Shown here: positions 36,801 to 44,835 of the stretch, one piece after another | How the letters are laid out: each line of letters begins with the position of its first letter | Numbering within the stretch: the stretch's first letter is position 1 | Assembly: GCF_003311645.1 (NCBI RefSeq) | Contig: NZ_QEST01000287.1 | Coordinates: 35,905-99,904, forward strand | Direction: 5' to 3' | DNA: 64,000 nt | Source of the DNA: Streptomyces sp. PT12 | Lineage (GTDB): Bacteria; Actinomycetota; Actinomycetes; Streptomycetales; Streptomycetaceae | The notes under the pieces: model-generated | Told to the model about the DNA's origin: nothing | What the model saw: the letters and a program-made list of their open reading frames with translations, nothing else | Database searches by the model: none | Made by a program: the position numbers and the translations under genes

Positions 36801-36959
36801 CAGACCGGCTCAACAGACGCCATTGCCCAGCTGCCCGAACTGCTGCACCTGCACCACACCCGCATCGCCGGAGTCGACCTGGAGGCCGAACGCCAATGCC
36901 TGCACCTGGCCCGCGCCGCGGCGCTGAGCTGGACCGCACGAGCGCGGGGAACGTCATGA
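33882..36959 (+). CDS. Lantibiotic dehydratase LanB (full length)
   Basis: About 1025 residues, the normal size of a class I LanB. The N-terminal glutamylation domain (about 1-720) has RYVLRASGRATPFGLFAGV, the family hallmark, and LRFLTEATVAL-like segments. The C-terminal SpaB_C domain (about 760-1000) has FVKLYGRPDHYGSILTRHL and WWFLPYHDPEDHLRLRL. It uses glutamyl-tRNA to activate Ser/Thr of the precursor and then eliminates glutamate to give dehydro residues. In the second domain an Ile-Arg-Tyr of the pattern I remember reads Leu-Pro-Tyr. GTG start after GGAGG. The stop overlaps the lanC start (ATGA). Confidence 0.9.
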   Translation: MYQYSDAAMVRALAWPPGHPVPSWPDLTGEADAAASWRPWLEQALRIPGFAAALEQAAPVLARRVRDICEGRELPENAVRKVVMAVMRYVLRASGRATPFGLFAGVAPAEIAKATAVRLGTRHRAIAGPTAEWLTAVIERLEAEPALQPHVTVQAHALVVERDGHLVLEHRGSRASGRAPARVTVRASTPVTSAMDAARSPILLADLAGKLATEFPGVPAGVIARLLAGLVDQRFLVTSLRPPMTTADPLGHLLAALPSEAAETVPAVAETVKQLREIADGMARHNAARTPDLAHTERRRLTAAMRNLAPVSGPALTIDLRLEGGVTIPRLVAEEAARAADVLTKLAGRPALSAAWVAWHGRFLERYGPRALVPLLDAVDGDIGLGYPAGFLGARPAPTGRTLTERDTKLLTLAQNAALRRQHEIALDETTVSDLATPLPPDARVQPTTELTVRLHATSPLALDAGDFTLAIVGVSRAVGTTVGRFLHLLDTDDRERLAKTFSTGPGTNEGVLTVQISAPPLYAGAENVARIPRVMPTLLALGEYRDPGAQTEVGLEDIAVTADVDRLYLVSVSRRRPLEFMTLNAVEPTRYTHPLVRFLTEATVALSIPCTPFDWGAAAALPFLPALRHGRTILSPARWRLVATDLASDDAEWTEWDESLAVWRNQVAAPSTVYVGDGDQRIRLSLAESSHRALLRAHVQREGIAVLRAEPTAGAAGWAGGRVHEIVIPLASATKPRPAPRWLDTGQAVRRDHGHLPGCGGRFFVKLYGRPDHYGSILTRHLPVLLGEVGDEVRWWFLPYHDPEDHLRLRLSVPVGGVASASAAIGAWSQRLRRAGLVARVQWDTDFPETARFGGAAIDSAEVYFAADSQAAVAQIAASTAKGGPHAQALTAASMLDLATGLIGNTAEAMTWLITHTRTTTTPPARPLYNQAVALANPNHHRHLASQPGGEQIVTSWSQRRDALAAYRTALEQTGSTDAIAQLPELLHLHHTRIAGVDLEAERQCLHLARAAALSWTARARGTS

Positions 36960-38191
36960 GAGCGAACCCGGAGGCGCTGGACGCAGCCGATACGATCGCC
37001 GCCGTACTGACCGACCCGCGCACCGCCTGGGCCACGGCGCCGCCCGGCGGCCGGGCATGGCCACAGTCACTGGCGGGCGGCGCGGCCGGGGTCGCACTGC
37101 TGCACATCGAACGCGCCCGCTCCGGCCGCGGTGACTGGGCCACGGCCCACGCCTGGCTGTCCTCGGCCGCCGCCGGAAACCTGACCGCCGCAGCCAATGC
37201 GGGCCTGTACATGGGAGCCCCGGCCCTGGCGTTCGTCCTGAACGCCGCCGCTAACTCCTCGACCCGATACCAGCGCGCGCTGGAGAAACTGGACGTCGCC
37301 ACCATCACCGTCACCCGACGCCGCCTCGCCGACGCCCACGTTCGCATCGACCAAGGCGATCGCCCCGCCATGAAGGAGTTCGACCTGATCCGCGGCCTGG
37401 CCGGGCTCGGCATCTACCATCTGACCCGCCATCCGCACCATGAGATCACCCGCGACGTGCTGGCCTACCTGGTGCGCCTGACCGAGCCGCTCCCCGACCG
37501 CGGCCTCCCGCCGTGGTGGACGGATCTGTCACCCAACGGCACGCCACACCCCGACTTCCCCAGCGGGCATGGGAACTTCGGCCTGTCCCACGGCATCGGC
37601 TCCGTCCTCGCCCTGCTGTCCTTCACCCTGCTGCGCGGCCTCGCCGTCACCGGCACCCGGGACGCGGTCGAGCGCATCTGCGCCTGGACCGACCAGTGGC
37701 GCCAGCACGACGACACAGGGCCCTGGTGGCCGGGCTTTGTCACCCTCGACCAAGTCCAGCAACGGCGAGTCGATCCGCGCCTGCGGCCACGGCCCTCATG
37801 GTGTTACGGCATCGCCGGCACCGCCCGCGCGCAGCAACTCGCAGGTCAAGCCCTGGGCGACACCGCCCGTCAGCGGGTCGCGGAGACCGCGATGCTCACC
37901 ACCCTGCGCGACCCGGCCCAGCTTGACCTCCTGCCCGACATCGGGCTCTGCCACGGCAAGGCCGGGCTGCTCCAAGCCGCCTGGCGCATGGCCGCCGACG
38001 CCCGCACTCCCGGCATGGCCGCCGGGATCCCCCGCCTCGCTGCCCGGCTCACCGGCCAGATCACCCAGCCCTCAGCCCTGACCGACCCCGAACTCCTCGA
38101 CGGCGCTGCCGGCGCCGCACTCGCGCTGCACACCCTCGGCACCGCAACCGCCCCCACCACGGGCTGGGACGCCATCCTCCTCCTGGGATAA
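36956..38191 (+). CDS. Lanthionine synthetase C family protein (LanC)
   Basis: About 411 residues. An alpha/alpha-barrel cyclase that adds Cys thiols to dehydro residues. The zinc ligands can be read: Cys in SWCYGIAG, and the Cys-His pair in GLCHGKAGLLQ. Barrel repeats such as GGAAGVALLHIE, GLAGLGIYHLT, NFGLSHGIGSVLALL and LLDGAAGAALALH are typical. It starts in an ATGA overlap with lanB, so the two are produced together. It would close up to four rings in the 18-residue core. Confidence 0.92.
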   Translation: MRANPEALDAADTIAAVLTDPRTAWATAPPGGRAWPQSLAGGAAGVALLHIERARSGRGDWATAHAWLSSAAAGNLTAAANAGLYMGAPALAFVLNAAANSSTRYQRALEKLDVATITVTRRRLADAHVRIDQGDRPAMKEFDLIRGLAGLGIYHLTRHPHHEITRDVLAYLVRLTEPLPDRGLPPWWTDLSPNGTPHPDFPSGHGNFGLSHGIGSVLALLSFTLLRGLAVTGTRDAVERICAWTDQWRQHDDTGPWWPGFVTLDQVQQRRVDPRLRPRPSWCYGIAGTARAQQLAGQALGDTARQRVAETAMLTTLRDPAQLDLLPDIGLCHGKAGLLQAAWRMAADARTPGMAAGIPRLAARLTGQITQPSALTDPELLDGAAGAALALHTLGTATAPTTGWDAILLLG

Positions 38192-38209
38192 GAGACGGAG
38201 CCGACCGGA

Positions 38210-39064
38210 ATGGGCACACCGTGGCGGCAACTCAACGTCGCCTTCCCCCACTGGGCCACCTCCGAGCACACCGCCCTCACCCATCTCGCTCCGTGCATGG
38301 CCGCCGCCGAGGCCGAAGGGCTCATCGCTGCCTGGTTCTTCATCCGCAAAGCCCCCTGCTGGCGGATTCGCTGCCAGCCTGCCGACGACCCCACCACGAC
38401 CGAGAAGCACCTCCTGCGCGAGATCGGACGCCTGAAGCAACAAGGGCTCATCAACGCCCTCACGCCCGTCATCTACGAGCCCGAGGTCCACGCCTTCGGC
38501 GGACCGCAGGCCATGGCCGCCGCACACCGCCTCTTCCACCTCGACAGCCACCACCTCCTGGACCACCTCACACACAACCCGGGCGACGGACACCGCCGCG
38601 AGCTGTCGATCCTCCTGAACACGGCCATGCTCCGCGCCGCCGGACTCGACTGGTACGAGCAAGGCGACGTATGGGCACGCGTCGCCGACCACCGCGACTC
38701 GCCCGAACCGCCTCCCGCGGACCGACTCAGCAACCTCCAGGCCGCACTTCGGCGGATCATGAGCGCGGACATCACCAGCCTCACCCGCGAAAGCGCGACG
38801 CTGACCGTCGCCGCCACGTGGCCGCACGCATTCACCACCGCAGGCCGGGAACTGGCCGATCTCGCCACAACCGGGCAGCTTCACCGAGGGCTGCGCGCCG
38901 TCCTGGCGCACCACATCATCTTCGCCTGGAACCGACTCGGCCTCCCACACACCGCCCAAGCCATCCTGGCCACCACCGCCAAAGCCGTCATCTTCGGGCC
39001 GCCCGACCCCGCCTCCCCGCACAAGCCCCGAGAAGGACAGACATGGCCCCCAACAGCACGGTGA
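38210..39064 (+). CDS. Free-standing thiopeptide-type (SpaB_C) biosynthesis protein
   Basis: About 284 residues. WRQLNVAFPHW at the start, LAPCMAAAEAEGLIAAWFFI and RKAPCWRIRCQP are the pattern of the thiopeptide-type bacteriocin biosynthesis domain, the fold of the LanB elimination domain. Later LLNTAMLRAAGLDWYEQGDVW and LRAVLAHHIIFAWNRLGL fit the same family. The neighbouring LanB already has such a domain, so this is a second copy. It may assist or replace glutamate elimination, or have another role on the peptide. It lies 18 bp after lanC and its end overlaps the next gene by 22 bp. Confidence 0.8.
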   Translation: MGTPWRQLNVAFPHWATSEHTALTHLAPCMAAAEAEGLIAAWFFIRKAPCWRIRCQPADDPTTTEKHLLREIGRLKQQGLINALTPVIYEPEVHAFGGPQAMAAAHRLFHLDSHHLLDHLTHNPGDGHRRELSILLNTAMLRAAGLDWYEQGDVWARVADHRDSPEPPPADRLSNLQAALRRIMSADITSLTRESATLTVAATWPHAFTTAGRELADLATTGQLHRGLRAVLAHHIIFAWNRLGLPHTAQAILATTAKAVIFGPPDPASPHKPREGQTWPPTAR

Positions 39065-41538
39065 TCAGCAGCCGGACACTCGCCTGGTTCCCCCTCGTCG
39101 AACGGCACCGGCCCCCCGGCCTGCCCCTGGAGACCCGTATCACCGAACTCCGGGACTTGGCCGCTCAGCCGGGCACGGACGACGCACACCAGCAGATGAG
39201 CCAAGCCGCCGAGATCTGCAACAAGGCGGCACTCATCGCCTCCGACTGCGGACTCCCCGAACTCGCCCACGCCCTGTGCTGGTCACAGCACGAGGTCTAC
39301 AACACGGCGAGACCACTCCCCCCAGCCACGGCGAAACTCGCTCTCCAGCCACTCCTGAACATCCCCCGACAACTGATCCGCGAGGGCCGCGCAGACACCG
39401 CCCATGCCCTCCTCGAATCGCTCTTCCACGCCGCCCGCGACCAAACGGACACCGTGATCAGCGGACGGACCGTCAACTTCACACAACTCACGTCCGACCC
39501 CGGCGGACACCGCACGATCTGCACCATGGTGTGGGCGGCACTACTCGCCGACGGCACCCGCGCCCTCGCCCAAGCAGGGCGCTGGCAACAAGCAGCCGAA
39601 CAGGCAGCCCACCACCGCGGCATCGGCTCACGCCTGCTCGACGGCCGACAGATCACCATCCTCGCCACGGCCCTCAACGGACAAGCCAGCGAGGCACGCA
39701 CCCTTGTCGAGCAGAGCACACCCTCCGCTCCCTGGGAGAAGCCGGTACAGAACCTGCTGCGCGTACTGTGCGGACGAGCAGCGGGAACCGTTCTGACCGA
39801 GCATGTCACCACGATGCTCACCACAACGCTGGCCCTGCTCCAGCAGACCATCCCCGCCACGACCGTCTTCCGCACCCGGGTCGGCCTCACCGCACTCGAC
39901 ATCACGGAGGACCACAACGGCCCGCAGACGGCACAGTTGCGGGCAGACATCATCGCCACAGCTCGTACGGACGCCTACGCGGCGCGTGATGCACTCGCCC
40001 ACAGCCAGCTTCTCCCCACCATGACTGCCCGCCAGCGCGAAGACATTGTCCGGCTGGTTCGCGCCGCAGGACTTGATGCCGGAGCAATCCGGCCACCGCT
40101 TCACCACGACCTGAACAAAGCGGTCGCGTCGGCCGAGCAGCGACTGCGCACCTTGCTGAGCAGGACAGGAACAGACGCGGCCCACGGCGCGCGCCATCGC
40201 CGTTCGCGCTCCCGGTATTTGGGTGGCCGACCCGGTGGGGGACCACCTACCGTGCGGACCATGACGACAGCGGCCGCGGGTGCGGCGGACATCGAGGTCC
40301 GGATCGTTCGCGACGAGGACTCGCAGGAGTGGCAGCGCGCCCTGGCCCACGGCTTTCTGAGCCCCGCGCGCACCGGCGAGGCCGCCGCGGAGTGGTGGCG
40401 CCTGCGCTTCGCGCCGGGGCGCATCCTCGGCGCGTTCGACGGCGCGCGATGCGTGGGGACCTATCACAGCCTGGAGTTCGCGCTGACCGTGCCGGGCGGC
40501 GCGACGCTGCCCGTGGACGGCGTCGCGGGCGTCACCGTCGCCACGTCGCACCGCCGCCGCGGGATCCTGCGCCGCATGATGGAGCTCGACCTGGAGCGGG
40601 CGCGGGAGCGCGGCGACGTCTTCGCGCTGCTGAACGCCGCCCAGTACGGCATCTACGGAAGGTTCGGCTTCGGCCCCGCGATCCGCTTCACGGGCGTGGA
40701 GATCGAGGTCGCGCGCTCGCGCGGCCCGCGCCCCGGGGTGGGGGAGCTGCCCGTGGGCGCGGCGATCGAGCCGCTGACGATGGCCGAGCTGGCCAAGGTC
40801 GGGCCCGACCTCCACGACCGCTTCCGCGTGCGGCAGCCGGGCGCGATCAGCAGGTCGCCGCTGTGGTGGGCCCTTGAGACGGGCCAGGCTGAGCGGTCGG
40901 CGGGCGCCCTGGCCCCCGAGCCGATCGCCGTCGCCTACCGCGACCCCCGGGGCCGGATCACCGGCCTGCTGACCTACCGCGCCGACAACGCCTTCGCGGG
41001 CGGCGACCCGCACACGACCGTGACCGTGCGGGACCACCTCGCCCTCGACCGCACCGCCAGGGAGGCGCTGTGGCGGTACGCGCTGTCGTTCGAGTGGGCG
41101 GGCCGCCTCGTCGTCCCGCGCCTCGCCCCCGACGACCCGCTGCCCCGCCTCCTGGTCAACCCCCGCGCGGCGCTCCCGCTGCGCCGCACCAACGACGACC
41201 ACTGGCTGCGCATCCTTGACGCGCCCCGCGCGTTCGCCGCCCGCACCTACGAGGCCCCTGGCCGCACGGTGTTCGAGGTCGCCGACGCCCAGGGCTATGT
41301 CGCGGGCCGCTGGTCGCTTGAGACCGCGGCGGACGGCACCGGCGTCCTGACCCGCACCGACGACCCCGCCGAACTCGCCCTGGACGCGGGGGCGTTGGCC
41401 AGCGTCTACCTGGGCGACGCGACCGTGCCGCACCTCGAGGCCGCGGGCCTGATCGCCGAGCTTATCCCCGGCGCGGCCCGGCGCGCTGGCCTTCAGCTGC
41501 GAACGTCGTTCGCCCCTTGGTGTCCCGACACGTTCTGA
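39043..41538 (+). CDS. Unknown island protein reading in frame into the Eis-type acetyltransferase
   Basis: The ATG at 39043 follows GAGAAGGACAG and begins MAPNSTVISSRTLAWFPLVE. About 380 residues of alpha-helical sequence follow: MSQAAEICNKAALIASDCGL, ARPLPPATAKLALQPLLNI, and tetratricopeptide-like helices rich in Ala and Leu. Codon use and neighbours place this part in the lanthipeptide operon; I do not recognise its function. There is no stop codon before the acetyltransferase, so the frame continues to 41538 (831 residues in all). Residues about 381-406 (HGARHRRSRSRYLGG onward) look like translated intergenic DNA. Either a true fusion protein is made, or the gene lost its stop codon where the island joins the core. 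Confidence 0.55.
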   Translation: MAPNSTVISSRTLAWFPLVERHRPPGLPLETRITELRDLAAQPGTDDAHQQMSQAAEICNKAALIASDCGLPELAHALCWSQHEVYNTARPLPPATAKLALQPLLNIPRQLIREGRADTAHALLESLFHAARDQTDTVISGRTVNFTQLTSDPGGHRTICTMVWAALLADGTRALAQAGRWQQAAEQAAHHRGIGSRLLDGRQITILATALNGQASEARTLVEQSTPSAPWEKPVQNLLRVLCGRAAGTVLTEHVTTMLTTTLALLQQTIPATTVFRTRVGLTALDITEDHNGPQTAQLRADIIATARTDAYAARDALAHSQLLPTMTARQREDIVRLVRAAGLDAGAIRPPLHHDLNKAVASAEQRLRTLLSRTGTDAAHGARHRRSRSRYLGGRPGGGPPTVRTMTTAAAGAADIEVRIVRDEDSQEWQRALAHGFLSPARTGEAAAEWWRLRFAPGRILGAFDGARCVGTYHSLEFALTVPGGATLPVDGVAGVTVATSHRRRGILRRMMELDLERARERGDVFALLNAAQYGIYGRFGFGPAIRFTGVEIEVARSRGPRPGVGELPVGAAIEPLTMAELAKVGPDLHDRFRVRQPGAISRSPLWWALETGQAERSAGALAPEPIAVAYRDPRGRITGLLTYRADNAFAGGDPHTTVTVRDHLALDRTAREALWRYALSFEWAGRLVVPRLAPDDPLPRLLVNPRAALPLRRTNDDHWLRILDAPRAFAARTYEAPGRTVFEVADAQGYVAGRWSLETAADGTGVLTRTDDPAELALDAGALASVYLGDATVPHLEAAGLIAELIPGAARRAGLQLRTSFAPWCPDTF
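40248..40253 (+). promoter_or_regulatory. -10 element of a probable leaderless promoter (Eis-type gene)
   Basis: TACCGT ends 7 nt before the ATG at 40261, with no ribosome site. This supports independent expression of the acetyltransferase despite the open frame upstream. Confidence 0.4.
40261..41538 (+). CDS. Eis-type GNAT N-acetyltransferase (own start)
   Basis: About 425 residues when started at the ATG at 40261. The layout is that of Eis/enhanced intracellular survival proteins: a first GNAT domain (VRIVRDEDSQEWQRALAHGF, GVTVATSHRRRGILRRMM with the acetyl-CoA loop, NAAQYGIYGRFGFG), a second degenerate GNAT domain, and a C-terminal sterol-carrier-like domain. The terminal residues APWCPDTF supply the free carboxylate used in catalysis in this family. 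It would acetylate amines, possibly aminoglycosides or protein lysines. It belongs to the core chromosome and forms the right border of the lanthipeptide island. Confidence 0.85.
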   Translation: MTTAAAGAADIEVRIVRDEDSQEWQRALAHGFLSPARTGEAAAEWWRLRFAPGRILGAFDGARCVGTYHSLEFALTVPGGATLPVDGVAGVTVATSHRRRGILRRMMELDLERARERGDVFALLNAAQYGIYGRFGFGPAIRFTGVEIEVARSRGPRPGVGELPVGAAIEPLTMAELAKVGPDLHDRFRVRQPGAISRSPLWWALETGQAERSAGALAPEPIAVAYRDPRGRITGLLTYRADNAFAGGDPHTTVTVRDHLALDRTAREALWRYALSFEWAGRLVVPRLAPDDPLPRLLVNPRAALPLRRTNDDHWLRILDAPRAFAARTYEAPGRTVFEVADAQGYVAGRWSLETAADGTGVLTRTDDPAELALDAGALASVYLGDATVPHLEAAGLIAELIPGAARRAGLQLRTSFAPWCPDTF

Positions 41539-41610
41539 GCGATCACGCCGCGTCCCGGCGCGGCCCTTCCTAGACTTGCGGGCAGCCACCGTCATGCGAG
41601 GAGAACCGCC

Positions 41611-42081
41611 GTGCGCCCTGCCCGTTTCCAGCAGTTCGCGATCGACACCTACCGGGCCGCTGGCCTCGGGGCCGAGCCGTGGAACGAGAAGTCGAAGCGC
41701 CCCTACGGCGTCAAGGTGCGGCTCGCCTCAGGGGCCGAGGTGTGGCACGCCATCACGACGCAGTCGCGCGACGGCGACGACTTCGAACGGCCCGAGGAGC
41801 CGGTGGAGAAGGACGCCCCCGAGCCGGTGGCCGTGCCGGAGCTCGGCGCGGGGCGTGTGCGGCTGCTCGATGTCGAGCGCCACCTGGTGGCCCTGCTGAC
41901 CAACGCCGGATCGACCGAGATGGCCCGGGTCTACGGCTATTCCGACCGGGAACAGCCTGGCCGCTCGCCCGGGTTCGGAGTTGAATTCCACAGCGGGGCA
42001 CGGGCGTTCGCGCCCTTCGTCCACGCGATGCGGTCGGGACAAGCCCCAGGCCAGCCGTTCGACCTGCCCGCCGAGGTGTGA
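41611..42081 (+). CDS. Conserved hypothetical protein
   Basis: About 156 residues, soluble. It starts RPARFQQFAIDTYRAAGLG, with VKVRLASGAEVWHAITTQS and a C-terminal GFGVEFHSGARAFAPFVHAM. I remember uncharacterised homologues in Streptomyces but no function. The GTG start at 41611 has GAGGAGAA about 7 nt upstream. It lies 72 bp after the acetyltransferase on the same strand, and no terminator was noticed in between. Confidence 0.65.
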   Translation: MRPARFQQFAIDTYRAAGLGAEPWNEKSKRPYGVKVRLASGAEVWHAITTQSRDGDDFERPEEPVEKDAPEPVAVPELGAGRVRLLDVERHLVALLTNAGSTEMARVYGYSDREQPGRSPGFGVEFHSGARAFAPFVHAMRSGQAPGQPFDLPAEV

Positions 42082-42122
42082 TCACACATCGGGTGAGCGC
42101 GTCGGGTGAGCGCGTCGGGTGA

Positions 42123-43745
42123 TCAGGGCGCGTCGGAGCCCAGGGCGTAGCAGTCCTCGTAGGCCGTGCCCGCGCTCAGGTGCCATGCGCCGGAGTGCGG
42201 GCTGAGGAACGCGCCGGTGGTGGTGCGGATCACCAGCTCGTACGCGCCCGGCGCGAGCGTCAGCGTCTTTGCCGGGCGCTCGGCGTCCGTTCCGCACGCC
42301 TGGCCGAAGACCCCGTCCAGCTCGCCGCGCGTCGTGCAGTCGGCGCACGCGTCGAGTGTGGCGGTGCCGGTCTCGGGGCCGGTCCACAGGATCTCCAGGG
42401 CCTCGGGCGAGTCGTTGACGACCTCGACCGTCACGGCGCCGCGCGGGGCGGTGCCCACCGGGGTCGGCTCGGGAAGCTCGCCGGTGCGGCCCTCGTTGAC
42501 CTCGCGTATCTCCACCGCGATCAGCAGGTCCTCGGCCACCGAGGCGCGCCCGTCGTCAGGGTAGCCGTCCACGAGCCGTTCGAGCGCGTCGCGCGCCTGC
42601 CCGTACCGTTCGGCGTCGTAGTGGGCGACGCCGCACTCGTACAGCGAACGGCCCACCGACTCCTCGGCCTCGGTCAGCCGCTCGGGCGTGGCCGCGGCCA
42701 GCGCGAGCACGGCCTCGAACGCGTCGCCCGCCTCGCAGTACGCCCCCTCCGCGAACCGCGCCTCGCCGCACGCGAACTGCGCCCCCGGCAGGTCGCTCCG
42801 CGCGCGGGACGCCAGCCGTTCGGCCTCGTCCGACTCGACCGCGGCCAGGTCCTCCAACGCCCGCAGATCGGCGACCGTTTCGCAGGGCCGCTCGGCGAGG
42901 TCGGCCGTTCCCGCGGCGTACAGCGCGTCGAGGCGCCCTGGGACGCGCGCGGCCTCGGCCGTGCCCGGGTGCTGGGCGCGGACGGCGGTATACGCGGCGA
43001 CGGCGGCGCCGTAGGCCGCGCCCAGGTCCTCGGCGGCGTGGCCCGCCGCGGCCTCGGCCAGCGCGTCGGCGGCCAGCAGCCGCACCTGGCCGAGGCGTTG
43101 CTCGGCGCCTGGCCAGGGCGGTGCGCCGTCGTAGAGGGCGAGATAGGACTCGTAGCCGCTGACCGCGCCCCGGTAGTCGCCGCGTTCGGCGGACGCCTCC
43201 GCGTCGAGCGCGACGGCGCACGCGTCGCGCCCGGTGCGCGCGTCGGCGGACGCGGGGCTCAGCACGAACTCGTAACGGCTCGCGGAGGCGCGCGCATAGT
43301 GCGCCAGCGCGTCCGCGCACTCGCGCGCCGCGTGCGCGCGCTCCGCGCGCTCCAGTGCTTCGGCGGGCAGCGTGCGGTACCAGGCGAGCCCCGAGGCGAC
43401 GAGCACCAGCAGGGCGCCGCCCGCCGCGAACGGCACCCATGGCCGCCCGGTCGGCGCGGCCGGATCGGGAACGGGCAGGTGGCGCGCGCGCCGGTAGCCG
43501 TCCGCCACCTGGGCGGCGAGCCACAGCGCGTAGAGGGGGAGCCAGAGCAGGGGCGCTCCCGCGGCGTTCCACGCGTTGGCGGCGAGGATCAGCAGCGCGG
43601 TGCCAGCCCAGCAGGCGCAGGCGCGGGCGCGGAGCCGCAGGTAGAGGTAACCGGCGCCGGTGCCGCTCGCGTTGAGCAGGGCGGCGGCGACGCCTCGCCG
43701 CCTGATGAGCCCAGGCCGGTACCCGCCGATGCTCCCCATGCGCAA
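42123..43745 (-). CDS. Membrane protein with TPR-like extracellular region
   Basis: About 540 residues. A basic N-terminus is followed by helices at about 42-60 and 63-85 and a third at about 108-127. The large remaining part is Ala-rich and helical with TPR-like pairs (ECADALAHYARAS, GDYRGAVSGYESYL, AYCEAGDAFEAVLAL, ERYGQARDALERLV). Residues about 435-535 form a beta-rich domain with paired Cys (CADC and a later CGTD). Similar uncharacterised proteins exist in actinomycetes. The ATG at 43745 or the one two codons later could be the start. It lies between the core gene cluster and the restriction-modification genes. Confidence 0.7.
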   Translation of the reverse strand: MRMGSIGGYRPGLIRRRGVAAALLNASGTGAGYLYLRLRARACACWAGTALLILAANAWNAAGAPLLWLPLYALWLAAQVADGYRRARHLPVPDPAAPTGRPWVPFAAGGALLVLVASGLAWYRTLPAEALERAERAHAARECADALAHYARASASRYEFVLSPASADARTGRDACAVALDAEASAERGDYRGAVSGYESYLALYDGAPPWPGAEQRLGQVRLLAADALAEAAAGHAAEDLGAAYGAAVAAYTAVRAQHPGTAEAARVPGRLDALYAAGTADLAERPCETVADLRALEDLAAVESDEAERLASRARSDLPGAQFACGEARFAEGAYCEAGDAFEAVLALAAATPERLTEAEESVGRSLYECGVAHYDAERYGQARDALERLVDGYPDDGRASVAEDLLIAVEIREVNEGRTGELPEPTPVGTAPRGAVTVEVVNDSPEALEILWTGPETGTATLDACADCTTRGELDGVFGQACGTDAERPAKTLTLAPGAYELVIRTTTGAFLSPHSGAWHLSAGTAYEDCYALGSDAP

Positions 43746-44097
43746 CCCTCCGGATCGACACCCATCGCCCCCATTTCACACGCCGTGCACACGTGGGCGG
43801 TTCCCGGGGTGTGGGATCCTCTGGTGGGGGGAGCCTCTCGACCAAGGCTGCGCGGGGGCGGTGTCTCGACCCTTTTATGGGGGTAAAGCTTGGGAGCGCG
43901 CGGGCCTATGGCGCCGCGCCGCTGCTGAAAGGAGTCTCTGGCCGCGTTCCTGATCGTATCCACGATCAGCCACCCCGCTTGTTGTACCCATGATTCTGCC
44001 AGCATGAGGCTACTGGCGGGGTGTGACACAGCGCCTGTGCGGCTGGCAGGCGCTATGCCAGCGGTGTTGCAAACAGGGGAGGAGCCGCGATCTGCAC
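43746..44097. other. 352-bp gap with hairpins after the restriction gene
   Basis: Inverted repeats CTGATCG (43950-43956 with 43963-43969) and CACCCCGC (43971-43978 with 44016-44023) lie 75-150 bp beyond the endonuclease stop and probably end that transcript. The left part must hold the promoter of the membrane TPR gene. No gene is seen. The sequence is less GC-rich than the core, marking the edge of an accessory segment. Confidence 0.5.
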
Positions 44098-44823
44098 CTA
44101 TCCGGGGAAGCCGAGGTCCTTGAGGTAGGCGAGCCGTGCGTTTATCGCCGCAGAGAAGTGGCGCCAGTCGAGCTTGTTGACGGGTTCATGTGGTTTTGGG
44201 TCGGTAGCCGAAGAGGTGATGTAACAGGCCGCGTCGTAGAGCCGCTCGGCCAGGAGTCTCTGGCAAAAGACACCGAAGCGCTCTTGGTAGGACAGACCCA
44301 GCCAGATGTCCTCCACCGGCAAAGCACCCTTGGCCGGATTGACTCGCCTGCGAGATCCCTCTTCGTCCTGCATGATGAAGAAGTATCCCAGCCAGGGTTC
44401 CTCTCCCGGATACAGATCCGCCAAGGCCGCATGGCGCAAGTCGATAGCGCTGCCGAGCGCTTCCTCGACTCGGTTGTTGAAGTTGTTTCCGAACGAGGGC
44501 CCGCCTAGGGCCTTCAGCTCGAAGGCAGCTACCAGGGTGTTCCTGTGGACGACGACCAAGTCCCACTGCTTCTGCGGCCGGTAGTAGCCAGGTAGTTCGA
44601 GCCCCTGTGATTTGGTGACACGGATGCTCTCCGGCGGGTACCCAGCGTCGAGGAAGAACTTCGACAGCAGCACAGCGATGGCATCGAAGTGCTTGCCGCC
44701 ACGTACGGAACCTGCTGTGCCCGCTCCCACAGCGGCCTTGATCGCCGACTGCTCCTTCTGGAGTTCTTTGGCACCCCAGTACGCCGCGATGGCGTCTTCG
44801 AAGTCTTGGCGGGTGACCGTCAA
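44098..44823 (-). CDS. Type II restriction endonuclease, XhoI/PaeR7I family
   Basis: About 241 residues, the normal size for this family. The PD-(D/E)XK-type centre is visible as WDLVVV followed by LVAAFELKAL, and the family hallmark SFGNNFNNRVEEALGSAIDL is intact. It should cut double-stranded DNA at CTCGAG. This specificity comes from family membership and is not proven by the sequence. It lies 12 bp downstream of its partner methyltransferase, so modification is made first. Local base composition is less GC-rich than the core, fitting horizontal transfer. Confidence 0.88.
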   Translation of the reverse strand: MTVTRQDFEDAIAAYWGAKELQKEQSAIKAAVGAGTAGSVRGGKHFDAIAVLLSKFFLDAGYPPESIRVTKSQGLELPGYYRPQKQWDLVVVHRNTLVAAFELKALGGPSFGNNFNNRVEEALGSAIDLRHAALADLYPGEEPWLGYFFIMQDEEGSRRRVNPAKGALPVEDIWLGLSYQERFGVFCQRLLAERLYDAACYITSSATDPKPHEPVNKLDWRHFSAAINARLAYLKDLGFPG

Positions 44824-44835
44824 GATCCGTTCCTC

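Noticed and set aside
31973-43745. Mobile element carrying the lanthipeptide island
   Set aside because: I found no integrase, transposase, tRNA target or flanking direct repeats, so the mechanism of transfer cannot be named.
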